64,000 nt of DNA from contig DAOUAE010000019.1 of assembly GCA_034433795.1 (NCBI GenBank), positions 27,011 to 91,010 of the forward strand, read 5' to 3'. This DNA is from DAOUAE01 sp034433795. Its GTDB lineage: Bacteria > Chloroflexota > UBA6077 > FW602-bin22 > DAOUAE01. Shown here piece after piece: positions 33,477 through 41,021 of the stretch; position 1 is the first letter of the stretch, and each line of letters starts with the position of its first letter. Under the pieces are notes generated by a model. That model was not told the DNA's origin. It searched no databases and worked only from the letters and a program-made list of their open reading frames with translations. The position numbers and the translations under genes are program-made.

Positions 33477-35018
33477 CTACTCCCATTCGACCGTGGCCGG
33501 GGGTTTGGTGGTGATATCGTAGACCACGCGGTTGACTCCCCGGACCTCGTTGACGATCCGGCTGGAGACCCGGGCCAGGAGGTCGGCCGGCAGCCGGGCC
33601 CAGTCGGCGGTCATCCAGTCCTCCGTGGTGACCGCCCGCAGGGCCACCACGTAGGCGTAGGTCCGGCTGTCGCCCATCACGCCGACGCTCCGGACGGGCG
33701 TCAGGACGGCCAGCGCCTGCGACACGCTTTCGTAGAGGCCGGCCCGCCGCAGCTCCTCGATGAAGATGGCATCGGCCTGACGCAGGATGGCCAGGCGCTC
33801 CTCGGTGACCTCGCCGATCACCCGGACCGCCAGTCCGGGCCCGGGGAAGGGATGACGGGTCAGGATCTCCTCCGGGAGACCGAGAACCCGCCCCACCCGG
33901 CGCACCTCGTCTTTGAAGAGGAAGCGCAGCGGTTCGACCAGCCGGAGCCCCATGCGCTCGGGCAGGCCACCGACGTTGTGGTGGGTCTTGATCGTGGCGG
34001 CCGGGCCAGTCCCCTGGCCGGCGCTCTCGATGACGTCGGGGTAAAGCGTCCCCTGGACCAGAAACTCCACCGGCCCGAGGGCCGCCGCCTCGGCCTCGAA
34101 GACCCGGATGAACTCCTCCCCGATACGGCGCCGCTTCTCCTCGGGGTCGGTGACGCCACGCAGACGGGCCAGGAAGCGCGCCGAGGCGTCCACGTAGCGC
34201 ACCGGCAGGTGCAGGCGGGCGAAGCTGGCCAGCACCTGCTCGGGCTCGTGCAGCCGCAGCAGGCCGTTGTTGACGAAAATGCAGGTCAGCCGGTCGCCGA
34301 TGGCCCGATGGGTCAGGACCGCCGCCACGGTCGAATCGACCCCGCCGCTCAGCGCGCAGATCGCCCGTCCCGTCCCCACGGTCGCCCGAATGTGGGCGAT
34401 GGCCTCGTCGATGAACGAACCGGGCGTCCAGGTCGGCTGGCAGCCGCAGATGGCGAAAAGGAAGTTGCGGATGATCTCCTGGCCCAGCGGGGTGTGAGCG
34501 ACCTCGGGGTGGAACTGCAGGCCGATCAGGTGGTCGCGTCCCATCGCCGCCACCGGGGCGTTTTCGGTGGCGGCCAGGGCGACGAAGCCGGGTGGCAGTT
34601 CGGCGATGCTATCGCCGTGGCTCATCCAGACGGTGAAGGCCTCCGGCAGCCCGCGGAAGAGAGGGGTTTCGACCAGCCGGCGCACCGTCGCCTGACCGTA
34701 CTCTCGGCGCTCGGCCGGCGCGACCCGGCCGCCCAGCTGGTGGGCCAGCAGCTGCATGCCGTAGCAGATCCCCAGGACCGGCCGGCCGCTGGTGAAGACC
34801 CAGTCCGGCGCCAGGGGAGCCCCCGGCGCGTAGACGCTGGCCGGCCCGCCCGACAGGATGATCCCTTTGGGCCGCAGCGGGGCGACCTGGTCCCAGGAGG
34901 CGTCGGGCGGGACCAGTTCACAGTAGACCTGGCACTCCCGCACCCGGCGGGCGATCAACTGGCTGTACTGTGAGCCGAAGTTGACGATGACGACGGCGTC
35001 GTCCGCGTGACCGCTCAC
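33477..35018 (-). CDS. guaA: GMP synthase (glutamine-hydrolysing)
   Basis: A 513-residue two-domain enzyme that aminates XMP to GMP. The class I amidotransferase domain has the nucleophile in LGICYGMQ and the His-Glu in LQFHPEV. The ATP-pyrophosphatase domain has the P-loop ALSGGVDSTVAA, and the C-terminal dimerisation domain ends TKPPATVEWE. Length and order are normal. Its ATG overlaps the stop of the NYN-LOTUS gene by 4 bp, showing translational coupling to that gene. Confidence 0.96.
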   Translation of the reverse strand: MSGHADDAVVIVNFGSQYSQLIARRVRECQVYCELVPPDASWDQVAPLRPKGIILSGGPASVYAPGAPLAPDWVFTSGRPVLGICYGMQLLAHQLGGRVAPAERREYGQATVRRLVETPLFRGLPEAFTVWMSHGDSIAELPPGFVALAATENAPVAAMGRDHLIGLQFHPEVAHTPLGQEIIRNFLFAICGCQPTWTPGSFIDEAIAHIRATVGTGRAICALSGGVDSTVAAVLTHRAIGDRLTCIFVNNGLLRLHEPEQVLASFARLHLPVRYVDASARFLARLRGVTDPEEKRRRIGEEFIRVFEAEAAALGPVEFLVQGTLYPDVIESAGQGTGPAATIKTHHNVGGLPERMGLRLVEPLRFLFKDEVRRVGRVLGLPEEILTRHPFPGPGLAVRVIGEVTEERLAILRQADAIFIEELRRAGLYESVSQALAVLTPVRSVGVMGDSRTYAYVVALRAVTTEDWMTADWARLPADLLARVSSRIVNEVRGVNRVVYDITTKPPATVEWE

Positions 35019-36871
35019 CCTTCTCCCTCCGACGGCGGGGCCGCCAGGGCCACGCGGGTGATGGCCCCCGCGGTCTCGATGCGGACCAGGCCCGCCTGCT
35101 CGGCGGCCAGGAGGAACTCCTTGAACTTGCTGAACCCGTAGGCCCGCTCGTCGAAACCGGGATACTGGCGGACCAGTCGGGCCTTGATCCCGGCCGCGCC
35201 GGCCATCGGCCGCTCCGGACCCGTCATCTCCCGGATGACCTGGACCAGCGCGGCGAAGGCCTCGCCGAGCGAGGCGGGAGCGGCCGGTGGGCTCGCCGTC
35301 CCGGCCGGAGCGCCGTTGGGCGAGGGGGCCGCCGGAGCATCGGGCGGGAGGACATCGGTCGCCGGCGGCTGGTCGGGCAGGGCGTCGGCGGGCGCGGCCG
35401 CCAGGCCGGGCGGGGCCGCCGGCACCACGGCGGCGGGGCTCTCCTGGCCGGTCGCCTCGGGGGTCGCGGCTTCACCCTCTGGCGGGGATGGGACCGCGGT
35501 CGGCTCGGCTGAGGGGCCGGCCGGCGTCTCGGCGCCCGGCGTCGCCGGCTCGCCATCCGGGCTCAGCGCTCGCTGGACCAGCGGATGCGTCTCGACGAGA
35601 TGGCAGAGCCGTACCCGGTGCTTGGTGCCGTTGAAGTCGATCTCCTGCGGCTCGCGGTCGACCCGCAGCACCCCCTCCTGGACCAGCAGATTGAGCAGAT
35701 GCCGGGCCTCCTGTTCGGCCTGGCTGGTCGGGCGCTCCCGGCCCACGTGGCTGATCAGATTGGTCAGCAGGTAGGTGTAGGTGAGCCAGCGGCTGCGCCG
35801 GCGCAGGTCCAGGATGAAGCGGATGGCCTCCAGGGCCTGGCGTTCGTGCTCCCCCTCCAGGATAGGGGCAGGGGGCGCGGGCTCGGCTGTCGGAGCGGGC
35901 AGCACCAGCCACTGCACCGGCCCCTGGCGCTGGACCGTCACCACGCCGGCGCGCTCGATGGCCTCCAGCAGGTCTTTGAAGCGGGCGAAGCCGTAGCGGC
36001 GCTCGTGGAAGCCGGGGATGCGGGCCAGGAGATGGTCCTTGAGGTTGGTCGCCCGCAGCCGTCCGCCACGGTCGCGGAGGATCTCGGTGATAACGGCGAA
36101 GAGAGCCTGGAGGTCCTCCTCGCGGGGCGTGGTCAGCGGCTCAGCCGCGGGAGGTTCCTCCGCCGGGGGCGGTGGCGCTGGGACTGGCCGGCCGCCCCGG
36201 TCGGCCGCTTCTCCCCGTGGCGCGGTCACCGGCTCGGGCCGGATCTCCGGCGCCTCGGACGGCGCCGGCCGGGGGGATGGCTGGGGGCGGGGGGTGGCCC
36301 GGGGCGGGCTGGGGGGTGCGGGGGCCGGAGCGGACCGGCGGCGCTGGCCCTCGGCTTCGGGCGCCGGCGGGGCCTTCTCCTCGCCGTTGATCAGGCTGCG
36401 GTAGGGGATGAACTCGCTGGCCATCTCCCGCAGGACCGCCGCCACCAGATCGGGGCCGATGACCACCACCCGCTTGCCGCGCAGTTGGGCCAGACGGACG
36501 AAGGGGATAAGGTCCTTGTCGCCCGAGACCAGGACGAAGGTCGTGATCATCGGGTAGAGGTGCAGGGCGTCGACGCAATCGGCGATCAGGCAGGGGTCGG
36601 CCAGACTCTTCCCCTTGCTGCTCGGGCCGCTTTCCTCGAAGCGGAAGGTCGGGGCGTAGACCGGTTCGATCCCGGCCCGGTAGACCATCAGCCGGTCGGT
36701 GGTGTTGGCCCATTCGGCGTAGGCCCGGGCCAGGAGCACCGTTCCGTAGGACTGGGCGACCTGGACGATCTTGCGCAGGTCGGGGACAGCCCCGCCGTGT
36801 TCGGCGGCGGTGCTGATCGCCAGATTATCCCAATCGATAAAGAGCGCAACGTATCCATCCTGAGCGGCCAT
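35015..36871 (-). CDS. NYN (PIN-like) RNase with LOTUS/OST-HTH domains
   Basis: A 618-residue protein. Residues 5-160 are a NYN domain with the acidic set in ALFIDWDNLAI (Asp13, Asp15), IADCVDAL and VSGDKDLIPFVR, predicting metal-dependent RNA cleavage. A Pro-rich linker (165-250) leads to a LOTUS/OST-HTH domain (255-325, LKDHLLARIPGFHERRYGF). A separate winged-helix-like region covers 340-435. A second Pro/Ala-rich linker precedes another LOTUS domain (535-610, IKARLVRQYPGFDERAYGF). LOTUS domains bind RNA or RNA helicases. ATG was chosen because NYN starts there and GGAGGG lies upstream. It is coupled to guaA. Confidence 0.85.
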   Translation of the reverse strand: MAAQDGYVALFIDWDNLAISTAAEHGGAVPDLRKIVQVAQSYGTVLLARAYAEWANTTDRLMVYRAGIEPVYAPTFRFEESGPSSKGKSLADPCLIADCVDALHLYPMITTFVLVSGDKDLIPFVRLAQLRGKRVVVIGPDLVAAVLREMASEFIPYRSLINGEEKAPPAPEAEGQRRRSAPAPAPPSPPRATPRPQPSPRPAPSEAPEIRPEPVTAPRGEAADRGGRPVPAPPPPAEEPPAAEPLTTPREEDLQALFAVITEILRDRGGRLRATNLKDHLLARIPGFHERRYGFARFKDLLEAIERAGVVTVQRQGPVQWLVLPAPTAEPAPPAPILEGEHERQALEAIRFILDLRRRSRWLTYTYLLTNLISHVGRERPTSQAEQEARHLLNLLVQEGVLRVDREPQEIDFNGTKHRVRLCHLVETHPLVQRALSPDGEPATPGAETPAGPSAEPTAVPSPPEGEAATPEATGQESPAAVVPAAPPGLAAAPADALPDQPPATDVLPPDAPAAPSPNGAPAGTASPPAAPASLGEAFAALVQVIREMTGPERPMAGAAGIKARLVRQYPGFDERAYGFSKFKEFLLAAEQAGLVRIETAGAITRVALAAPPSEGEG

Positions 36872-37228
36872 GGGCCCGTTCCACCCTCCACGGGGAGCCA
36901 CACGGAGAACACCGTCCAGGAAGGCATCAGTGGAGTGCCAGGGGGCCCGTGGGCAGACCCGGGTGTGGGTGAGTGCGTCCGGCGCAACACCGGCACACCG
37001 TTGGTCATCCGGGCGATGGCGGCGTTCCTTCCTGGACTCACGCAAACAGCACCACCCCGAGCCACCGCCTGGGGGATGGGCGCCGTGTGGAGCCGGTCGG
37101 CGGCCGGGTCCGCGGTCAGCCGTTTACCAGACTGGTCGCGGTGGGCCAGGCCGACGTACTGGTTGCTCCCGCAAAATCTCCGCCGCGCGGCCGCCGCACC
37201 ACCGCAGCGAACCGCTCGGTCTACTGGC
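36872..37228 (-). other. Long 5' leader of the NYN-guaA-purD unit, possible structured RNA
   Basis: No gene is supported in this stretch. A strong leftward promoter lies at its right edge, so the first about 350 nt of the mRNA should be untranslated. Stem-loops are visible in the transcript sense, for example GCGT-GAG-TCC-AGGAA-GGA-ACGC (plus-strand 37022-37043) and ACCAG-T-CTGGT (near 37125). It matches no riboswitch or RNA class I know, including the purine riboswitch. The remaining part, 37258-37297, is the gap to the rightward promoter. Confidence 0.45.
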
Positions 37229-37257
37229 TTTATAGCAAAGGTGAGAGGGGAAGTCAA
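37229..37257 (-). promoter_or_regulatory. Strong sigma70-type promoter of the NYN-guaA-purD unit
   Basis: On the minus strand TTGACT and TATAAA are separated by exactly 17 nt. The nearest gene start in that direction is about 357 nt away. Confidence 0.7.
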
Positions 37258-37297
37258 GAAAGGCCGGGCGGCCGCACGCCGGTCGCCGCGCGGACCC

Positions 37298-37326
37298 TTG
37301 CCCGCCCCGACGGCGCTCCCTATAAT
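37298..37326 (+). promoter_or_regulatory. Sigma70-type promoter of the zinc-ribbon gene
   Basis: TTGCCC and a perfect TATAAT are spaced by 17 nt. The leader of about 25 nt has AAGGAGAGG before the ATG. Confidence 0.7.
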
Positions 37327-37357
37327 TACCGGGGCAGCCCCACGCAAGGAGAGGGCG

Positions 37358-37741
37358 ATGCCGATCTACGAGTTCCGCTGCACGCAGTGCGGACGCCTGT
37401 TGAGTTTGCTGGTCCACAGCTACGATCATTACACGCTCCCGCCCTGTCCGCGCTGTGGCCAGACCGCCTGGCGCAAACTGATCTCGCGGGTGGCGGTTCT
37501 GCGCTCGGAGGAGAGCCGGCTGGAGGCGCTGGCCGATCCCAGCAACTTCGCCGACCTCGATGAGAACGATCCCCGCAGCGTCGCCCGCTGGGCCCGCCGG
37601 CTGGGCCGGGAGATGGGCGAGGACCTGGGTCCCGAGTTCCACGAGATGGTCGAGCGCATGGAGGCCGGCGAGCTGCCCCCGGAGGAGGGCGCCGGCGAGA
37701 CGGCCCCGGCCGGCGGTGAGGACGACGCCTCTGACCTTTGA
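37358..37741 (+). CDS. FmdB-family zinc-ribbon protein
   Basis: A 127-residue protein with an N-terminal zinc ribbon (MPIYEFRCTQCG and CPRCGQ) typical of the FmdB/CxxC regulatory family, whose members are proposed regulators of C1 metabolism without firm function. The C-terminal 80 residues are acidic and helical with an extra Glu/Gly-rich tail. ATG is fixed by promoter and ribosome site. Its stop codon lies directly before the -35 of the nuo promoter, so any readthrough would couple it to nuo. Confidence 0.85.
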   Translation: MPIYEFRCTQCGRLLSLLVHSYDHYTLPPCPRCGQTAWRKLISRVAVLRSEESRLEALADPSNFADLDENDPRSVARWARRLGREMGEDLGPEFHEMVERMEAGELPPEEGAGETAPAGGEDDASDL

Positions 37742-37771
37742 TTGACAACTGGCCGGGGCGTCCCGTATACT
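37742..37771 (+). promoter_or_regulatory. Strong sigma70-type promoter of the nuo operon
   Basis: A perfect TTGACA and TATACT are spaced by 18 nt. The leader to the nuoA ATG is about 50 nt, with GGGGGAGAG at its end. Confidence 0.75.
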
Positions 37772-37828
37772 TCACAGGGCCGCAGGGTCCGGCCCGGGCC
37801 GGCGGTTGGTGTGCCCAGGGGGAGAGAA

Positions 37829-38185
37829 ATGCCGGCGCAGTACCTGCCCATTGGTCTGCTCTTCGTCCTGGCCCTGGGTTTCGGGCTGACGGTGCTGATC
37901 GCGTCGACGGTCATCGGTCCGCGGCGACCGAACCCCGCCAAGCTGGTCGCCTACGAGAGCGGGATCCGGCCGATCACCAGCGCGCGTCAGCGCTTCCCGG
38001 TCCACTTTTACCTCATCGCCATGCTCTTCATCGTTTTTGATATCGAAGTGGTCTTCTTCTACCCCTGGGCAGCGACGTTCCGGCTGCTGCACTGGTTTGG
38101 CCTGGTGGAGATGCTGATCTTCATGGCGGTCCTGCTGGCGGGCTACGTCTACGTGTGGCGGAAGGGGGCGTTCCGGTGGCAATGA
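37829..38185 (+). CDS. nuoA: NADH-quinone oxidoreductase subunit A
   Basis: A 118-residue membrane subunit of complex I at the junction with the hydrophilic arm. Three helices are visible. YESGIRPITSARQRFPVHFYLIAMLF corresponds to the flexible loop region whose Cys is often conserved but is Ile here, and FDIEVVFFYPWA is the acidic diagnostic segment. It is the first gene of a complete 14-gene operon in canonical order. ATG was chosen over the longer frame since promoter and GGGGGAGAG fit. Confidence 0.94.
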   Translation: MPAQYLPIGLLFVLALGFGLTVLIASTVIGPRRPNPAKLVAYESGIRPITSARQRFPVHFYLIAMLFIVFDIEVVFFYPWAATFRLLHWFGLVEMLIFMAVLLAGYVYVWRKGAFRWQ

Positions 38186-38661
38186 AAACGGGCACGCCGG
38201 GTGTCATTCTCACCCGTCTGGCGGACTGGAGTCGCAAGTCGTCGCTCTGGCCGATGACCTTCGGTCTGGCCTGCTGCGCCATCGAGATGATGGCCACGAG
38301 CGCCTCACGGTACGATATCGCCCGGTTCGGGGCCGAGTTGTTCCGGGCCTCGCCGCGTCAGGCGGACCTGATGATCGTCTCCGGGCGTGTCTCCCAGAAG
38401 ATGGCCCCCATCGTTCGGCAGCTGTACGACCAGATGCCGGAGCCCAAGTGGGTTATCGCTATGGGCGACTGCGCCGCCTGCGGTGGGATCTTCAACAACT
38501 ACGCTATCGTCCAGGGTGTGGATAAGATCATTCCGGTGGACGTGTACGTACCGGGCTGCCCCCCACGGCCCGAGGCGCTGCTCGACGGGATCATCAAACT
38601 CCAGGAGAAGATCGCCCGCGAGGGCTACCGGAGGCTGGCGGGGGGGGCCGGAGAGCGGTGA
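38182..38661 (+). CDS. nuoB: NADH-quinone oxidoreductase subunit B
   Basis: A 159-residue subunit that holds iron-sulfur cluster N2, the last electron carrier before quinone. The four ligands are seen as the double Cys in FGLACCAIEM, then in MGDCAACGG and VPGCPPRPE. The ATG overlaps the nuoA stop (ATGA). A GTG two codons upstream is an alternative start. Confidence 0.95.
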   Translation: MKTGTPGVILTRLADWSRKSSLWPMTFGLACCAIEMMATSASRYDIARFGAELFRASPRQADLMIVSGRVSQKMAPIVRQLYDQMPEPKWVIAMGDCAACGGIFNNYAIVQGVDKIIPVDVYVPGCPPRPEALLDGIIKLQEKIAREGYRRLAGGAGER

Positions 38662-39173
38662 GCGCGGAACAGGCGGCCCGACGGCTCCAGGAGCAGTTCG
38701 GTGAGGCTGTTCTGGAGGTCATCCACGACCGGGGCGAGGTCACGGTCGTGGTCGCGCGCGAGGCGCTGCGCGCGATCTGTCGCTTCCTGCGGGATGAGCC
38801 CGATCTCCGGTTCGATTTCCTCTCGGACATCTGCGGCGTGGACTATCTGACGCTGGGGCGCCGGCCCCGCTTTGCGGTGGTCTACCACCTGTACTCGCTC
38901 ACCCATCACCATCTCCTCCGGCTGCGGGTGCCGGTCGAGGAGAGCGACCCGGTGGTGCCCTCGGTGACCGACATCTGGCCGGGGGCCAACTTCCCGGAGC
39001 GCGAAACCTACGATATGTTCGGGATCCGCTTTGAGGGCCATCCCAACCTCACCCGGATCCTGATGCCCGAGGATTGGGTGGGCTACCCGCTGCGCAAGGA
39101 TTTCCCCCTGATGGAGGAGGAGATCCTCTTCACCCACAATCTGCCGGCGGCCCGCCGGAAGGAGAAGCCGTAG
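38658..39173 (+). CDS. nuoC: NADH-quinone oxidoreductase subunit C
   Basis: A 171-residue 30-kDa-type subunit of the hydrophilic arm. DICGVDYLTL and the diagnostic ERETYDMFGIRFEGHPNLTR with DWVGYPLRKDFPL are present. It starts with GTG overlapping the nuoB stop (GTGA). It is separate from nuoD, unlike in enterobacteria where the two are fused. Confidence 0.95.
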   Translation: MSAEQAARRLQEQFGEAVLEVIHDRGEVTVVVAREALRAICRFLRDEPDLRFDFLSDICGVDYLTLGRRPRFAVVYHLYSLTHHHLLRLRVPVEESDPVVPSVTDIWPGANFPERETYDMFGIRFEGHPNLTRILMPEDWVGYPLRKDFPLMEEEILFTHNLPAARRKEKP

Positions 39174-39174
39174 G

Positions 39175-40374
39175 ATGGCCTACCAGCTCGACCAGCTCAT
39201 CCCGACCGGTGAGGGGACGCTCCTCCTGAACGTCGGTCCCCAGCACCCCAGCACCCACGGGGTGCTGCGACTGGTGCTGGAGCTGGACGGCGAGGTGGTG
39301 GTGCGCTGCACGCCGGTCATCGGCTATCTCCACACCGGCTTCGAGAAAACCTACGAGTACAAAACCTATCACCAGGGCGTGACCCTGACCGACCGGATGG
39401 ACTATCTGGCGCCGCTCTCGAACAACCTGGGGTTCGCCCTGGCGGTCGAGAAGCTCTTTGGCATTGAGCCCCCCCCACGGGCCAAGGTCGCCCGGATCAT
39501 CCTGGTCGAACTGCAGCGGATCGCCAGCCACCTGGTCTGGCTGGGCACCACCGCCCTGGAGCTGGGGGCGATGAGCGTGTTTCTCTACTGCTTCCGCGAG
39601 CGCGAGCAGCTGCTGGACATCTTCGAGATGTGCTCGGGCGCGCGGATGATGACCTCCTACATCCGTCCCGGCGGGCTGGCCCAGGACCTGCCGGCCGGCT
39701 TCGAGGCGGCGGTCGAGCGGGTGCTGCGCACCTTCCCGGAGCGCTTCCAGGAGTACGAGGACATTCTCAGCGAGAACGAGCTCTGGCTCCAGCGAACGGT
39801 CGGGGTGGGGGTGCTTTCGGCCGAGGACGCCATCGCGCTCGGGGTGAGCGGCCCCAACCTGCGGGCCAGCGGGGTGGGCTGGGACCTGCGCAAGACCAAC
39901 CCCTATGCCGGCTACGAGGAGTACGACTTTGCGGTGCCGGTCGAAACAGCGGGCGATAGCTACGCCCGCTACCGGGTCCGCCTGCGCGAGATGTATGAGA
40001 GCCTGAAGATCGTGCGCCAGGCGCTCGACCGCCTGCCCGGTGGCGACTATATCGTCCACGACCATAAGATCGCCTTCCCGCCGCGTCACGAGCTGGCGAC
40101 CAGCATGGAGGCGGTGATCCATCATTTCAAACTGGCGACCGAGGGCTACCGGGTGCCAGCCGGCGAGGTCTACCAGATGATCGAGTCGCCACGGGGGCAA
40201 CTCGGGTTTTACATTATCTCGGATGGCAGTGGGCGTCCGTACCGGGTGCACGTCCGGGCGCCCTCGTTTATGAATCTGCAGGCCCTGGCGAAGATCGCCG
40301 AGGGACGGCTCTTCGCCGACCTCATCGCGATCGTGGCCAGCCTCGACCCGGTGATGGGTGAGGTGGACCGCTAG
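39175..40374 (+). CDS. nuoD: NADH-quinone oxidoreductase subunit D
   Basis: A 399-residue 49-kDa-type subunit that forms the quinone site with NuoB. GPQHPSTHGVLRL is the conserved loop with the quinone-proximal His. GYLHTGFEKTYE, DRMDYLAPLSNN and the C-terminal SPRGQLGFYIISDGSGRPYR are all family landmarks. It begins one base after nuoC. Two strong hairpins follow its stop. Confidence 0.96.
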   Translation: MAYQLDQLIPTGEGTLLLNVGPQHPSTHGVLRLVLELDGEVVVRCTPVIGYLHTGFEKTYEYKTYHQGVTLTDRMDYLAPLSNNLGFALAVEKLFGIEPPPRAKVARIILVELQRIASHLVWLGTTALELGAMSVFLYCFREREQLLDIFEMCSGARMMTSYIRPGGLAQDLPAGFEAAVERVLRTFPERFQEYEDILSENELWLQRTVGVGVLSAEDAIALGVSGPNLRASGVGWDLRKTNPYAGYEEYDFAVPVETAGDSYARYRVRLREMYESLKIVRQALDRLPGGDYIVHDHKIAFPPRHELATSMEAVIHHFKLATEGYRVPAGEVYQMIESPRGQLGFYIISDGSGRPYRVHVRAPSFMNLQALAKIAEGRLFADLIAIVASLDPVMGEVDR

Positions 40375-40376
40375 CG

Positions 40377-40443
40377 GGCCTGGGTCCCCAGGCCGGAACG
40401 GCGCCTATACGGGTGTAGCGATGGCCCCACCGACGGTGGGGCC
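40377..40443 (+). terminator. Paired hairpins between nuoD and nuoE
   Basis: GGCCTGGG/CCCAGGCC (40377-40394) and GGCCCCACC-GAC-GGTGGGGCC (40423-40443) are perfect stems in the only long gap (122 bp) of the nuo operon. There are no U tracts. They could be an attenuator, an mRNA-processing or a stability element. A TATACG between them (40406-40411) might be a weak internal -10. Confidence 0.5.
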
Positions 40444-40496
40444 GTCGAGCGCCTGGGGGCGAAGAGGCAAGCGAACAGGGTGAGGACGAGGCGGCG

Positions 40497-41021
40497 ATGG
40501 CTCTGCTCTCAGAGAAGACCCGGGCCGAGATTCAGCGGCTGACCGCATATTTCCCGCAGCGGCGGACGGCGCTCCTGCCGGCTCTGCGTCTGGCCCAGGC
40601 GGAGTACGGCTACCTCCCGCCGGAGGTGGTGGCCGAGGTCTGCGAGATCGTCCAGGTCGACCCGAACGCGGCCGAGATGCTCATCACCTTCTACGATCTG
40701 CTCTACCGCGAGCCGGTCGGCCGGTATGTCCTGGGCCTCTGCCGGGGGCTGGCCTGCTACCTGCTGGGCTGCGACCACCTCCTGGCCTATCTCCAGGAGA
40801 AACTGGGGATCGGCCTGAACCAGACCACCCCCGACGGGCTCTTCACCCTGCGGACGTTCGAGTGTCTGGCCCGCTGCGACCAGGCGCCGGTGATGCTGCT
40901 GAACGGCGAGGAGTACGTGGGGCATCTCACCCCGGAGAAACTGGACGCTCTTCTGGCGCAGTGGGCGGAGGAGGCCCGGCGGCCGGCCGAGCCGCCGGTG
41001 ACCGGGGGAGAGGGGGCATGA
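40497..41021 (+). CDS. nuoE: NADH-quinone oxidoreductase subunit E
   Basis: A 174-residue 24-kDa-type thioredoxin-like subunit with [2Fe-2S] cluster N1a. The ligands are in GLCRGLACYLLGC (C-x4-C) and FECLARCDQAPVML (C-x3-C). It starts after the hairpin gap, with GAGGCGGCG just before the ATG, and overlaps nuoF (ATGA). Confidence 0.94.
   Translation: MALLSEKTRAEIQRLTAYFPQRRTALLPALRLAQAEYGYLPPEVVAEVCEIVQVDPNAAEMLITFYDLLYREPVGRYVLGLCRGLACYLLGCDHLLAYLQEKLGIGLNQTTPDGLFTLRTFECLARCDQAPVMLLNGEEYVGHLTPEKLDALLAQWAEEARRPAEPPVTGGEGA

Noticed and set aside
36990..37045. Possible SRP (4.5S) RNA: the leader has AGGAAGGA and a GTGTGCCGG stretch on the minus strand
   Set aside because: The AGCAG side of the conserved symmetric loop and the pairing of the long helix are missing, so the likeness is partial.
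36872..37228. Purine (guanine), PRPP/ykkC or tmRNA/RNase P element before guaA/purD
   Set aside because: None of the conserved core sequences of these classes is present. The region stays unassigned.
40406..40420. Internal promoter for nuoEFG
   Set aside because: TATACG alone without a usable -35 is too weak to call. It is only mentioned with the hairpins.
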